DNA of 64,000 bases from Azospirillum thermophilum (GTDB lineage Bacteria; Pseudomonadota; Alphaproteobacteria; Azospirillales; Azospirillaceae). The notes below the pieces were generated by a model. It ran no database searches. It worked only from the letters and a program-made list of their open reading frames with translations, and had not been told where the DNA came from. The position numbers were made by a program, and so were the translations under genes. The stretch spans positions 394,501 to 458,500 of the forward strand of contig NZ_CP029356.1 of NCBI RefSeq assembly GCF_003130795.1, in the 5' to 3' direction. Positions 42,122-51,603 of the stretch are shown in pieces (within the stretch, counting starts at the first letter, position 1; each line of letters opens with the position of its first letter).

Positions 42122-43245
42122 TTGCCGGGCTCCGTCCACACGCGCACCTTCTGCCCGGCATCCAGCTTGTGGACGCCGGCGGTCACGACCCGCTCACCCT
42201 CCTTCAGCCCCTCGGACACGATGGCGAGGTCGCCGGCATAGGCGGCGATGGCGACCGGGCGCAGCTCCAGCCGCTCCGCGCCGGGGGAGACGACCCAGAC
42301 GGCGGGCTGCTGGTCCTTCTGCGTGATGGCGGTCATCGGCAGGCGGGCGATCACGCCGGCCCGCTCCTGCCGGGCGATCAGCGTCGCCGTCATGCCGAGC
42401 TGGACCAGCGGCGGCGGGTCGATCAGCGTGACGCGCGCCTGATAGGTGCGGGTGCCGGGGTCGGCGCTGGGCGACAGCTCGCGCAGCGTGCCGGCGATCG
42501 GCGCGCCGGGGTTGGCCCACAGCTCCACCGACAACCGGCGCTGGGGCAGGGTGGCGACCTGCTGTTCGGGGATGTTGGCGACCGCCTCCACCGAACCCAG
42601 ACGGGCGACGCGGAAGGCGGCCTGGCCCTGGGCGACCACCTGGCCCGGCTCGATCAGCGTCGCGGTGACGATGCCCGGCGCATCGGCGATCAGGCTGGTG
42701 TACTGCAGCGAGTTGGTCAGGACATGGAGCTGCGCCTCGATCTCGCGCACCCGCGCCTCCGCCTTGTCCAGCGCGGTCCGGCGGCGGTCGAACTCCTGCC
42801 TGGTCGTCCATTCGCCCTGGCGGAGCTGCGAATAGCGGGAGAAATCGGCGCGGGCATTGGCCGCATCGGCCCTGGCGGAGGCGAGCTGCGCCTGGGTGGC
42901 GCGCACCTGCAGCTCGATGTCGGCGGGATCGAGTCGGGCCAGCGCCATCCCGGGCTCCACCCGCGTGCCGACCTCGACCAGCCGGGCGACCACCTTGCCG
43001 GCGACGCGGAAGCCGACGTCGGCCTCCACCCGCGGGCGGATCACGGCGGGGTAGCGGACGGTGTCGCTGGCGGGCTCCAGCGCCACGGTGACGACGCGGA
43101 CGGGCCGTGCCTCGACCTCGGGAGCGGAGTGGGTTTCCTTGCAGCCGGCAAGCGCCGCAGCGGCGGCCATGAGGGCGACCGCCCCCAGGGCGCGGCCGCG
43201 CAGGACCGTCCCTCCCAACCACCCGGTTGCGAACCCGCTGGTCAT
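42118..43245 (-). CDS. RND efflux periplasmic adaptor lipoprotein (membrane fusion protein)
   Basis: 375 residues from the ATG at 43245, which has GGGGAGACGGGG upstream. The signal peptide ends in the lipobox AALAGC. HlyD/AcrA architecture: beta-barrel/lipoyl halves (YPAVIRPRVEADVGFRVAGKV, VEPGMALARLDP), an alpha-hairpin (QLASARADAANARADFSRYSQL), then GIVTATLIEPGQVVAQGQAAF and the membrane-proximal end (GLKEGERVVTAGVHKLDAGQKV). It links the pump to the outer-membrane channel. The gene overlaps the pump gene and diverges from a TetR gene that probably represses it. Confidence 0.92.
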   Translation of the reverse strand: MTSGFATGWLGGTVLRGRALGAVALMAAAAALAGCKETHSAPEVEARPVRVVTVALEPASDTVRYPAVIRPRVEADVGFRVAGKVVARLVEVGTRVEPGMALARLDPADIELQVRATQAQLASARADAANARADFSRYSQLRQGEWTTRQEFDRRRTALDKAEARVREIEAQLHVLTNSLQYTSLIADAPGIVTATLIEPGQVVAQGQAAFRVARLGSVEAVANIPEQQVATLPQRRLSVELWANPGAPIAGTLRELSPSADPGTRTYQARVTLIDPPPLVQLGMTATLIARQERAGVIARLPMTAITQKDQQPAVWVVSPGAERLELRPVAIAAYAGDLAIVSEGLKEGERVVTAGVHKLDAGQKVRVWTEPGK

Positions 43246-43336
43246 ATCCCCGTCTCCCCACTGGACTGGACTGTATCGTACTGCTAGATTCCTAGGACGA
43301 AGCCGATCCCCCGTCAAGAGTGAACGATACAGTTCA
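43246..43336. promoter_or_regulatory. Divergent efflux/TetR control region with inverted operator-like repeats
   Basis: The 91-base gap contains ACTGTATCGT at 43270-43279 and its perfect inverse ACGATACAGT at 43324-43333. The match extends imperfectly to TGGACTGTATCGTAC versus TGAACTGTATCGTTC. One copy lies near each gene start, 54 bases apart centre to centre, as expected for two TetR-family operator units on the two divergent promoters. A CCTAGG palindrome lies between them. Confidence 0.65.
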
Positions 43337-44008
43337 GTGCAGTCCCTAACCAATCAGGGCCCGGACCGGGCCGGCCGGACCGTCGCGGATGGTCCTGCCG
43401 ATCCCAAGACGGCGCAGATCCTCGCCGCCTCGCGCGAGGTGTTCCTCGAACTCGGCTATGCCGGTGCCTCCATGGACATGGTGGCGCAGCGGGCGCGCGT
43501 GTCGAAGACGACGCTCTACACCCGCTTCCCGTCCAAGCAGGACCTCTATGCCGCGACCATCTCGGCCGAATGCGAGCGGCATGGACTGCGTTTCCGGCCG
43601 GAGGAGTTCGACGGGCTGTCATTGAGGGACGCGCTGCGGCGGATCGGCCGGCGCTTCGTCGATCTCGTCTGGTCGGAGCCGGCGATCCGCGTCTTCCAGT
43701 CGGTCGCCGGCGAGTCCACCCGTCAGCCCGAGCCGGCCCAGATATACTACCGGTCGGGACCGGAGAAGGGGATCGGGGCGGTCGTCGCCCTGTTCGAGCA
43801 TCTGGCGGCCGGGGGCCTGCTCGACACCGACGATCCGGCCTTCGCCGCCACCCAGTTCCTTGCGGCGCTGCAGGGGGCGCCCTATTGCGCCCTGGTCCTT
43901 GGCCTTGGGCCTGAGCCGACGCAGGAGGAACGCTACGCCTTCGTCGACAAGGCGACGGACCTGTTCCTGCGCGGGGTGGTGCCGGCCTCTCAGAAGAGCG
44001 GGAGCTGA
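43337..44008 (+). CDS. TetR-family transcriptional repressor of the RND operon
   Basis: 223 residues if started at the GTG at 43337; the frame is open further upstream but that part lies in the operator region. The HTH is clear: ILAASREVFLELGYAGASMDMVAQRARVSKTTLYTRFPSKQDLYAA. The C-terminal ligand domain (RRFVDLVWSEPAIRVFQSVAGE, FLAALQGAPYCALVLGLG) is like the AefR/TetR_C_7 group that governs RND pumps. It should repress both itself and the pump until a pump substrate binds. The stop overlaps the end of the converging radical SAM gene by 19 bases. Confidence 0.85.
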   Translation: MQSLTNQGPDRAGRTVADGPADPKTAQILAASREVFLELGYAGASMDMVAQRARVSKTTLYTRFPSKQDLYAATISAECERHGLRFRPEEFDGLSLRDALRRIGRRFVDLVWSEPAIRVFQSVAGESTRQPEPAQIYYRSGPEKGIGAVVALFEHLAAGGLLDTDDPAFAATQFLAALQGAPYCALVLGLGPEPTQEERYAFVDKATDLFLRGVVPASQKSGS

Positions 44009-45071
44009 TCGCCCGCCCGCGGCGGCGGCCGGAAGGCGGCGCGGTCCAGCGGCAGCCAGCGTCCGCCCAGCCCCAGCGCCGTCACCAGCCGCTTGAACCG
44101 TGCCGACAGCAGGGCGGCATAGGGGCCCTCCCCGCGCATCCGCTCGCCGAAGCCTGACCGGTAGAGATCGCCGCCGCGGCACTGGCGGATCAGGTTCAGC
44201 ACGCGGTCGGCCCGGTTGGGGACATGGCTGTGCAGCCACTCCTCGAACAGGCCGGATATCTCCAGCGGCAGTCGGACCAGGATGTAGTTGGCGCCGCTGG
44301 CCCCGGCGGCGGCGGCGGCCCCGACGATCTCCTCCAGTTCGTGGTCGGTCAGGCCGGGGATCATCGGGGACGCCATGACCGAGACCGGCACGCCGGCGTC
44401 GGCCAGCCGCCGGATCGCCTCCAGCCGCTTCGACGGGGTCGAGGCGCGCGGCTCCATCGTCCGGGCCAGCTCGCGGTCGAGCGTGGTGACCGAGATGCAG
44501 ACATGGGCGAGGTTGCGCGCCGCCATCCGGCCGAGGATGTCGAGGTCGCGCAGGATCAGCGCCGACTTGGTGACCAGCGAGACCGGATGGTTGAAGGAGT
44601 CCAGCACCTCCAGCACCCGGCGGGTCAGCGCCAGCTCGCGCTCGACCGGCTGGTAGGGGTCGGTGTTGGTTCCCATCGCGATGGTCTCGACCCGGTAGGA
44701 GCGGGCGCGCAGCTCGCGGTCCAGCAGCTCCGGCGCGTTCGGCTTGTGGTACAGCACCGTCTCGAAATCGAGGCCCGGCGACAGGCCGAGATAGGCGTGG
44801 GTCGGCCGCGCGAAGCAATAGACGCAGCCATGCTCGCACCCCGGTAGACGTTGATGGAGCGGTCGAAGGGCACGTCGGGCGACTGGTTGCGGGTGATGAT
44901 GCTGCGGCTGCTGTCCACCAGCAGGGTGGTGCGCAGCGGCGGAAGCTCCTCGTCCTGCCAGGACCCCCAGCCGTCGTCCACCGCGACGCGGGCCTCCCGC
45001 TCGTAGCGTCCGCTGCGGTTGCTGACCGCGCCGCGCCCCTTGCGCGGGATGTCCGGCAGTTCATCGACCAT
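43990..45071 (-). CDS. PA0069-family radical SAM protein (one frame break at the cluster motif)
   Basis: Reconstructed as 360 residues with one base restored near 44836-44844. The N-terminal part ([38 protein letters not shown]) runs into the break. With the base restored it reads [19 protein letters not shown], giving the radical SAM C-x3-C-x2-C cluster motif. In the literal sequence these cysteines are lost. Downstream text ([65 protein letters not shown]) is typical of the spore-photoproduct-lyase-like PA0069 group, whose substrate is unknown. A DNA or RNA role is often guessed. Confidence 0.82.
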
Positions 45072-45261
45072 GGGCGGGACAATGCCACGCGCAATCGAAC
45101 AAAACAAGAACATCGAAACGCTATCCGCCGGGAAAATAATCGCTGTCTGCGATGATCCGGCCGGTCTTTCCCGTCGTACTACCTCTTCAGGCGCGAGCCG
45201 CAGGCCGACGGCGTTTCAGCCGGCGCCGGCTCAACGGATGGGAACCCGGAGGAAGACAGAG

Positions 45262-46965
45262 ATGGGATGGCTGACGAACGCGAAGATCGGCACGAGGCTG
45301 GCGGTCAGCTTCGGCGGGATCCTTGTGCTGCTGATCGGACTGACGGCGGTGGCGATCGAGAAGGTGGACCTGATCAAGGAAAGCCTGACCCTCATCAACG
45401 ACGTGAACAACGTCAAGCAGCGCTACGCCATCAATTTCCGCGGCAGCGTGCATGACCGCGCCATCAGCCTGCGCGACGTCACCCTGCTGACCGACGCCGG
45501 GGAGCTGGCGAAGGAGATCGCCACCATCGACAAGCTCGCCGCCGACTATGCCCGCTCGGCCGAGCTTCTCGACCGCATGTTCGCCAGCCGCACCGACGTC
45601 ACCGCGCGGGAGCGCGACATCCTCGCCGGCATCAAGGAGACGGAGGCGAAGACCCTGCCGCTGATCCGCCGGGTGATCGAGCTGCGCCGGGCCGGCGACA
45701 CCGCCCAGGCGACGCGCGTGCTGGTGGAGCAGGCGCGCCCGCTGTTCGTCGAATGGCTGGCCCGCATCAACCAGTTCATCGACCTGCAGGAGGAGGACAA
45801 CCGCGGCGTCGCGCAGAACGCCCGCACCGTCGCCGCCGACTTCCGGATGCTGATGATCGGTGTCTGCGCGCTGGCGCTGGTGCTGGGCGTGGCGCTCGCC
45901 GGGTGGTCGGTGGCGACGGTCCGTCCGCTGCGCCGGCTGACCGACACCACGCTGAAGCTGGCCGAGGGCGACCTGAGCGTGACGCTCCCCGACTCGAAGA
46001 GCCGCGACGAGGTCGGCGCCATGATCCGCGCCGTCCAGGTGTTCAAGGACAGCATGCTGCGCACCCGCCGCATGGAGGAGGAGAAGGAGGAGGCCGAGCG
46101 CCGGGCCGAGGAGGAGAAGCGGCGCACCATGACCGCGCTGGCCGACCAGTTCGAACGCAGCGTCGGCTCCATCGTCGGGCTGGTGGCCTCCGCCGCGACG
46201 GAACTGGAGGCCGCCGCCCAGACGCTGAACAGGACGCTGGAGCAGACCAACGGGCAGGCCAGCACCGTCGCCGCCGCCGCCACCCAGGCGACCGCCAACG
46301 TGGAGAATGTCGCCGAGGCCTGCCGCCAGCTCGCCGGAACGGTCGAGAGCGTCGGCCAGCAGGTCCGCCAGTCCGCCTCCGTCGCCGGGCGGGCGGTGGA
46401 GAACGCCGAGCAGGCGCAGGGCACCGCGGAAGGCCTGGTGTCCGCCACCCAGCGCATCGACGAGGTGGTGCAGCTCATCAACTCCATCGCGCAGCAGACC
46501 AACCTGCTGGCGCTGAACGCCACCATCGAGGCGGCGCGGGCCGGCGAGGCCGGCAAGGGCTTCGCCGTCGTGGCGTCGGAGGTGAAGAACCTCGCCAGCC
46601 AGACCGCGCGGGCGACCGAGGACATCACCGCCCAGATCTCGGAGGTGCAGGAGGTGACCCGGCGCACCGTCGACTCGATCCGCGGCATCGCCCAGGTGAT
46701 CGGCGAGAGCAGCCAGATCGCCGCCACCATCTCCGCCGCGGTGGAGCAGCAGGCGGTGGCGACGCAGGAGATCGCGCGCAACGTCGAGCAGGCCTCCGCC
46801 GGCACCTCCGAGGTGTCGGGCGCCATCGTGCAGGTCAGCGGCGCCGCCTCGCAGGGCGGGACCGCGGCGGCGCGGGTGCTGTCCAGCGCCCAGGAGCTGT
46901 CCCGCTCCGCCGCCACCCTGCGGACGGAGGTCGCCGGCTTCCTGGCGAAGGTGCGGGCGGCCTGA
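45262..46965 (+). CDS. Methyl-accepting chemotaxis protein
   Basis: 567 residues from the ATG at 45262 with GGAGGAA upstream. One membrane helix at about 13-32 ([21 protein letters not shown]), a four-helix-bundle periplasmic sensor to about 190, a second helix ([21 protein letters not shown]), a HAMP domain ([20 protein letters not shown]), and the signalling domain whose hairpin tip reads [20 protein letters not shown]. No C-terminal CheR/CheB docking pentapeptide is visible (ends FLAKVRAA). The ligand is unknown. It is isolated from other chemotaxis genes; cheD is about 11 kb away. Confidence 0.93.
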   Translation: MGWLTNAKIGTRLAVSFGGILVLLIGLTAVAIEKVDLIKESLTLINDVNNVKQRYAINFRGSVHDRAISLRDVTLLTDAGELAKEIATIDKLAADYARSAELLDRMFASRTDVTARERDILAGIKETEAKTLPLIRRVIELRRAGDTAQATRVLVEQARPLFVEWLARINQFIDLQEEDNRGVAQNARTVAADFRMLMIGVCALALVLGVALAGWSVATVRPLRRLTDTTLKLAEGDLSVTLPDSKSRDEVGAMIRAVQVFKDSMLRTRRMEEEKEEAERRAEEEKRRTMTALADQFERSVGSIVGLVASAATELEAAAQTLNRTLEQTNGQASTVAAAATQATANVENVAEACRQLAGTVESVGQQVRQSASVAGRAVENAEQAQGTAEGLVSATQRIDEVVQLINSIAQQTNLLALNATIEAARAGEAGKGFAVVASEVKNLASQTARATEDITAQISEVQEVTRRTVDSIRGIAQVIGESSQIAATISAAVEQQAVATQEIARNVEQASAGTSEVSGAIVQVSGAASQGGTAAARVLSSAQELSRSAATLRTEVAGFLAKVRAA

Positions 46966-46985
46966 CGGCCGATTCCCAGACGCCC

Positions 46986-47024
46986 GGCTCCCGAGGGCGG
47001 CTCCCGAGGGCGGCTTCCGAGGGC
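46986..47024. repeat. Three 13-bp tandem repeats between converging genes
   Basis: GGCTCCCGAGGGC occurs at 46986-46998 and 46999-47011, and with one change (GGCTTCCGAGGGC) at 47012-47024. The array fills most of the 73 bases between the chemoreceptor stop and the ispE stop. Each unit can pair partly with itself (CCC-GA-GGG), so it may fold in RNA. Confidence 0.8.
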
Positions 47025-47038
47025 GGCGTCCGCGCCGC

Positions 47039-48075
47039 TTACCCCACGCCCCAGCCGCCGGTGTCCGGGAAGGGCACGGCGGGCGGCGGGACGGCGCCGG
47101 CCGGCGCCTTGGGCAGGGGCCGCGCGGCAGGGGCGGGGCGTCGGCGGGCGTCGGGCGCAGGCGGGTCGGCGCGACCCACCAGCCGGGCTCGGCCGCCGCG
47201 ATCAGCCGCGCCGCCTCCGCCGCCTCCGCCGCCCCGGCATAGAGGCCGAAGCAGGTGGCGCCGCTGCCCGACAGCCGGGCGAGCAGGATGCCTCGGGTAC
47301 GCTCCAGCGCCGCCAGCGTGTCGGCGATCGCCGGGGCGACGGTCAGGGCCGGTTCGGTCAGGTCGTTGCGCCGCTCGCGCAGCAGGGCGGCCAGCGCCGC
47401 CGCGTCGGCCGGCGCCGCGGTGAAGCGGGCGGCGGTGGAGAAGCCGCCGCGGCGTGCCCTGAACACCGCGGGGGTGGGGACCGGGACGCCGGGGTTGACC
47501 AGGACGGCATGCACCTCCGGCAGGGCGGGGGCCTCGTCCAGCAGGTCGCCGATGCCGCCGAAGAAGCAGCTCCGCCCGGCGAGGCAGACCGGCACGTCGG
47601 CGCCGAGTCCCGCCGCCACCTCGAACAGCAGCGGGTCGCCCGGCGGCACCCCCCACAGGGCGGCCAGCGCGCGCAGCGTCGCCGCCGCGTCGGCCGACCC
47701 GCCGCCGATGCCCGAGGCGACGGGCAGCGCCTTGGACAGGGCGATCATCGCGTCCGCCTCCCGCCCCAGCCGGGCGGCCAGCGCATAGGCCGCGCGGATG
47801 ACGAGGTTGTCCGCCGGCCTTTCCCCCATCAGTGCCGGACCGAAGCGGCCGGAAATGGCGAGCCGCGGGGCGGCGGGCGGCAGCTCCATCCCGCGCAGGA
47901 CGATCCGCGCGGCCCCCGGCCGCACCGTCACCGTATCGCCGACCTCCGCGAAGGCGACGAGGCTGTCCAGCTCGTGATAGCCGTCCGGGCGGCGGCCGAC
48001 GACGTGCAGGTAGAGGTTCAGCTTGGCCGGCGCCGGCTCGACGATCGGTGTCGCTGCAGAGGTCGCAGGGGGCAT
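47039..48075 (-). CDS. ispE: 4-diphosphocytidyl-2-C-methyl-D-erythritol kinase IspE (frame break near C-terminus)
   Basis: Reconstructed as 345 residues with one base restored near 47129-47139. GHMP kinase motifs: PAKLNLYLHVVGRRPDGYHEL at the start, the phosphate loop LPVASGIGGGSADAAATLRAL, and the C-terminal LSGSGATCFGLY. It phosphorylates CDP-methylerythritol in the MEP isoprenoid pathway. The core is intact up to WWVAPTRLRPTP. The break affects only a Pro/Ala-rich tail, but without it the frame runs 650 further residues antisense through the chemoreceptor gene. It lies 89 bases downstream of a TPR lipoprotein-type gene, a common alphaproteobacterial arrangement. Confidence 0.88.
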
Positions 48076-48164
48076 GGGGGCGGGTCTCCGGGAAGGTCGC
48101 CCGGATGTTTCACCATCAATGCCTCCGCCTTACCAAGCGGAAAATCCGCCGCCGGGCGGCCCGG

Positions 48165-49898
48165 CTACTTGGCCGGCGCCTCGCCGGCGGCGGCGGCCTT
48201 GGTTTCCGGCAGGCCCTTGTCCAGCTTCGCCTGGATCTGGTCCTTCTGGGTGTCCTCGTCGGCGTTGCGCAGCGCGCGGGTCCACTGGAAGCGGGCCTCG
48301 TTGCGCCGGCCCACCCGCCAGTAGGCGTCGCCCAGATGGTCGTTGATCGTCGGGTCGCCGGGCTTCAGCTCCACCGCGCGCTCCAGCTTGACGACGGCGC
48401 CCTCGTAGTCGCCGAGCCGGTAGAGCGCCCAGCCCAGGCTGTCGATGATGTAGCCGTCGCGCGGGCGCAGCTCCACCGCCCGCTCCACCATCGCCTTGGC
48501 CTTGTCCAGGTTCAGGCCGCGGTCGATCCAGCTGTAGCCGAGATAGTTCAGCAGGATGGCCTCGTCCGGCTTCAGCGCCAGCGCCGCCTTGAGGTCGGCC
48601 TCGGCCTCGGCCCAGCGGTTCAGCTTGTCCTCGGCCATCGCGCGGGCGTAAAGCAGCGGCCAGTGCCGCTCCTGCGGCGTGCCGATGCGCTGCAGGGCCG
48701 TGCTGTAGGCCTTCACCGCCTCCTCGTGCTTCCTGGCGACGCGGTAGAGGTCGCCGAGGCGGATGACGGCGTCGGTGCGTTCCGGCCGCTGGGCCGACAG
48801 CTCGGTCAGCAGGGCGATCGCCTCGTCGTTGCGGTCGAGCCGGGCGAGGCTGTCGGCGATGCGCATGCGGGCGGGCCAGCCCAGCACCGGATCCTCCCGC
48901 AGCGCGCCGTAGGTGGCGATGGCGTCGGCATGGTGGTCGCGCGAGGCCTGGATGTCGCCGATCATGAGCTGGGTCAGGCCGAGGTCCGGCCGCAGGTAGA
49001 GCGCGATGCGGCCGAACAGCAGGGCGGTTTCCTCCGCCCCCTCGTGATGCAGCGCGCTTCCCAGGTCGAACAGCGCCTCCGCCATGCCCTGGCGGGCGTC
49101 GCCGATGATGCGGCCGGGCGGCTTGCCGCTGCCCACCGACTTCAGCGCCGGCTCGATCAGCAGGCTGTCGGGGTTGTCGGACTGGAACGTGCCGTAGAGG
49201 GCGCGGGCCTCCGCGGTCTTGCCGGTGCGTTCCAGGAAGTTGCCGGCCAGATGAACCACGCGCAGCGGCGCGTCCTTCTCCACCACCTTGGCGTAGCGGG
49301 CCGCCGCCTGGTCGGCGCGGCCGGCGATGTCGAGGATGAGGGCGGCGTGCAGGTCGTGCAGCGCGGTGAAGCCGCTTGCCTCCGACAGGGGCTGCAGGGC
49401 ATCGAGCGCGCGGTCGGTCTGGCCGCGGGCGGCGGCGAGCCAGGCCTGCATCAGCGGCGCGATGAAGCGGCCCATGCCGTCCTTCGGCATGCGGGCGGTC
49501 GTCGCCTCCGCCTGGTCGAGACGGTTCTTCACCAGATGGTCGGCGGCGAGCAGCGAGATGGCGAGCTGCGGGTCGGAATCCTGGTCCAGCAGCTTGCCGG
49601 CCAGCGCCAGGGCCGGATCGTACTGCCCCTCGCCCAGCTTCAGCAGGAAGGTCCGGCGCAGCAGGGAGAGGTCCTGCGGATCGGCCTGCAGCGCCTGGGA
49701 CATGTAGACCGCCGCCGCCTTCCAGTCGTCCTGGTGCTGGGCGAAGCGGCCGGCCAGATAGCTGCCGGTGGCGGAGACCGCGTCGTCCGGCGTGCCGGCG
49801 GCCTGCGTCGGCATCCCGAGGCCGAGGCCGGCCGTGGCGAGAAGAATGGCCGCCAGCGGCCGACGCGCCCTGTGGAGCACCCTGTGGAAACTCGTCAT
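48165..49898 (-). CDS. Exported tetratricopeptide-repeat protein
   Basis: 577 residues from MTSFHRVLHRARRPLAAILL, which has GGCAGGGG before the ATG. The signal peptide is cleaved near MPTQAAG, so the protein is periplasmic or envelope-bound. About ten TPR units run to the end (AAVYMSQALQADPQDLSLLRR, DEAILLNYLGYSWIDRGLNL, DGYIIDSLGWALYRLGDY, GDPTINDHLGDAYWRVGR), with a Lys/Ala tail. Such proteins are found upstream of ispE in alphaproteobacteria; the role is unknown, probably a scaffold. A Cys-less N-terminus argues against lipidation. Confidence 0.82.
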   Translation of the reverse strand: MTSFHRVLHRARRPLAAILLATAGLGLGMPTQAAGTPDDAVSATGSYLAGRFAQHQDDWKAAAVYMSQALQADPQDLSLLRRTFLLKLGEGQYDPALALAGKLLDQDSDPQLAISLLAADHLVKNRLDQAEATTARMPKDGMGRFIAPLMQAWLAAARGQTDRALDALQPLSEASGFTALHDLHAALILDIAGRADQAAARYAKVVEKDAPLRVVHLAGNFLERTGKTAEARALYGTFQSDNPDSLLIEPALKSVGSGKPPGRIIGDARQGMAEALFDLGSALHHEGAEETALLFGRIALYLRPDLGLTQLMIGDIQASRDHHADAIATYGALREDPVLGWPARMRIADSLARLDRNDEAIALLTELSAQRPERTDAVIRLGDLYRVARKHEEAVKAYSTALQRIGTPQERHWPLLYARAMAEDKLNRWAEAEADLKAALALKPDEAILLNYLGYSWIDRGLNLDKAKAMVERAVELRPRDGYIIDSLGWALYRLGDYEGAVVKLERAVELKPGDPTINDHLGDAYWRVGRRNEARFQWTRALRNADEDTQKDQIQAKLDKGLPETKAAAAGEAPAK

Positions 49899-50040
49899 CC
49901 CCTGCCTCACCTGCACAGCATCCGCGGATCCGGGACCCTCAGATTGCGGTCGAATCCCTTGCCCCACCATTAACTATGAAAAACCGGGAGGAAAGCTACC
50001 GCGGAATGCGGGCGGCGCAACCGATGCGGCGGCGGCTCCG

Positions 50041-51053
50041 TCACCGCCACTCCTGCCGGACGCGCTCGATGCAGCCGGCGGAGAGGATGAAGGCGACATG
50101 GGCGTCCATGTGGGCGCGCAGCCGGTCGGGCATGCCGGGGGACAGCCGCGCCCCCTCGACCTTCCAGCGCGCCATCCAGGACAGGGTGCGCAGCCAGGTC
50201 AGCCGCCGCAGCGGGGCCAGCCACGGGCGCACCGCGGCGGCGAGTGCCGGCGGCACCGCCTCCTCCCAGGCCGCGAGGAAGGCGGCGGTGTCGGCCGGCG
50301 ACAGCTCCGCGTCGATGTCGGGGTCCCAGCGGGTGGAGGTCACCAGGCTGGCATGGGCGAGGTCGATCGCCGGATGGCCGTACTGCAGCTTTTCCAGGTC
50401 GGTGAACCAAGCCTTGCCCGCCGCGTCGATCAGGAAATTGCCGGGTGGGTGTCGCTGCCGACCGCGGTGACCGGCATCGGGCGGTCGCGGAGCCGCGGAT
50501 CCCGCTGGAAGCGGCGGGCCTCCTCCAGCTCGGCGGCGACGGCCCCGGCGGCGGCGGCGGAGAGCCCGGCGCGGGCGAACCATTCCGCCTGCCGCTCCAC
50601 CACGGCCAGGGTGGCGGCCACCGGGTCGGCCGGGGCGGGCAGCGGCGGCCGGTCCTGCGGGGCGGGCAGCGGGAGGCTGTGGAGGGCGGCCAGGGCGCGG
50701 GCGACGGATGCCATGTCGCCGGGCAGGCGCGGCGGGCGGCCGGCGATCTCCCGCACCAGCAGGGCGCCCATCGGCAGCCCGTCGCCGGGCGGCAGCACCG
50801 CGGCGAGCGGCGGCGTGTGGCCGCAGGGCTCGGCCCGGCGGAAGGCGGTGGCCTGATGCTCCAGCGCCGCGGCGGGGTCGAGCCCCATCTGGCTCCAGCG
50901 CGGGATGCGGGCGACCAGCCCGCGGCCGGCCAGCCGCACATGGTCGTGCGCGACGCCCTTCAGCGGCATGGGGTGGAGGTCAGACGCCGCCAGCCCGTCG
51001 AGGCCGGGCAGGCGGGTCAGCGCGGCGTGCAGCGCCGCCGGATCGACGCTCAC
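50041..51053 (-). CDS. Aminoglycoside-phosphotransferase-like kinase (one frame break)
   Basis: Reconstructed as 337 residues with one base restored near 50440-50447. N-lobe: PMPLKGVAHDHVRLAGRGLVARIPR. C-lobe: VARALAALHSLPLP, then the catalytic region VGSDTHPGNFLID (the break falls between HP and GN) and WFTDLEKLQYGHPAIDLAHAS with the metal-binding Asp. The catalytic loop reads SDTHPGNF in place of the usual HGDxxxxN, so the enzyme is divergent. The family phosphorylates small molecules such as choline, sugars or drugs; the target here is unknown. It starts 13 bases after moaB. Confidence 0.75.
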
Positions 51054-51066
51054 CGGAGGGCCGCCG

Positions 51067-51603
51067 TCAGCGCTGGTGCTCGCGCAGCCGCGGCATCAGC
51101 TCGACGAGGTTGCAGGGCCGGTGGCGGTTGTCGAGCTGCCAGACCAGGATGTCGTCCCAGGCGTCGCGGCAGGCGCCGGGCGAGCCGGGAAGGGCGAAGA
51201 TGTAGGTGCCGTTGGCGACGCCGGCCGTGGCGCGGCTCTGGATCGTCGAGGTGCCGACCTTGGCGTAGCTGAGCTGGCGGAACAGCTCGCCGAAGCCCGG
51301 AATGGCCTTCTCGTAGAGGGCCTCCACCGCCTCCGGCGTCACATCGCGGCCGGTCACCCCGGTACCGCCGGTGGTCAGCACCACGTCGATCTGCGGGTCG
51401 GCGACGCAGGCCTGCACCTGGGCGCGGATCGCCGCGAGGTCGTCGCGGACGATGGTGCGGAAGGCCAGCCGGTGGCCGGCCCCGGTCAGCCGCTCCGCCA
51501 GCGCGTCGCCGGAGCGGTCGTCCTCCGGCGTGCGCGTGTCGGACACCGTCACGACGGCGATGTTGACGGGCAGGAAGGGGCGGGTCTCGTCAATCTTTGG
51601 CAT
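51067..51603 (-). CDS. moaB: Molybdenum cofactor biosynthesis protein MoaB
   Basis: 178 residues of the MoaB/MogA fold. Motifs: [38 protein letters not shown] (molybdopterin-binding TGGTG), [22 protein letters not shown] and [18 protein letters not shown]. It adenylylates molybdopterin or acts as a structural relative in cofactor assembly. The ATG at 51603 lies inside the end of slt (14-base overlap), so expression is coupled to it. No other mo gene is in the window. Confidence 0.92.
   Translation of the reverse strand: MPKIDETRPFLPVNIAVVTVSDTRTPEDDRSGDALAERLTGAGHRLAFRTIVRDDLAAIRAQVQACVADPQIDVVLTTGGTGVTGRDVTPEAVEALYEKAIPGFGELFRQLSYAKVGTSTIQSRATAGVANGTYIFALPGSPGACRDAWDDILVWQLDNRHRPCNLVELMPRLREHQR

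Noticed and set aside
39011..42241. A 1076-residue open frame on the plus strand opposite the RND pump gene.
   Set aside because: It is a shadow of the GC-rich pump gene, with Arg/Gly/His/Asp-rich text and no motifs. The opposite strand encodes a textbook RND transporter.
45187..48075. A single 962-residue minus-strand frame starting as IspE.
   Set aside because: Only the first 310 or so residues are IspE. The rest runs antisense through the chemoreceptor gene and follows from the missing base near 47134.
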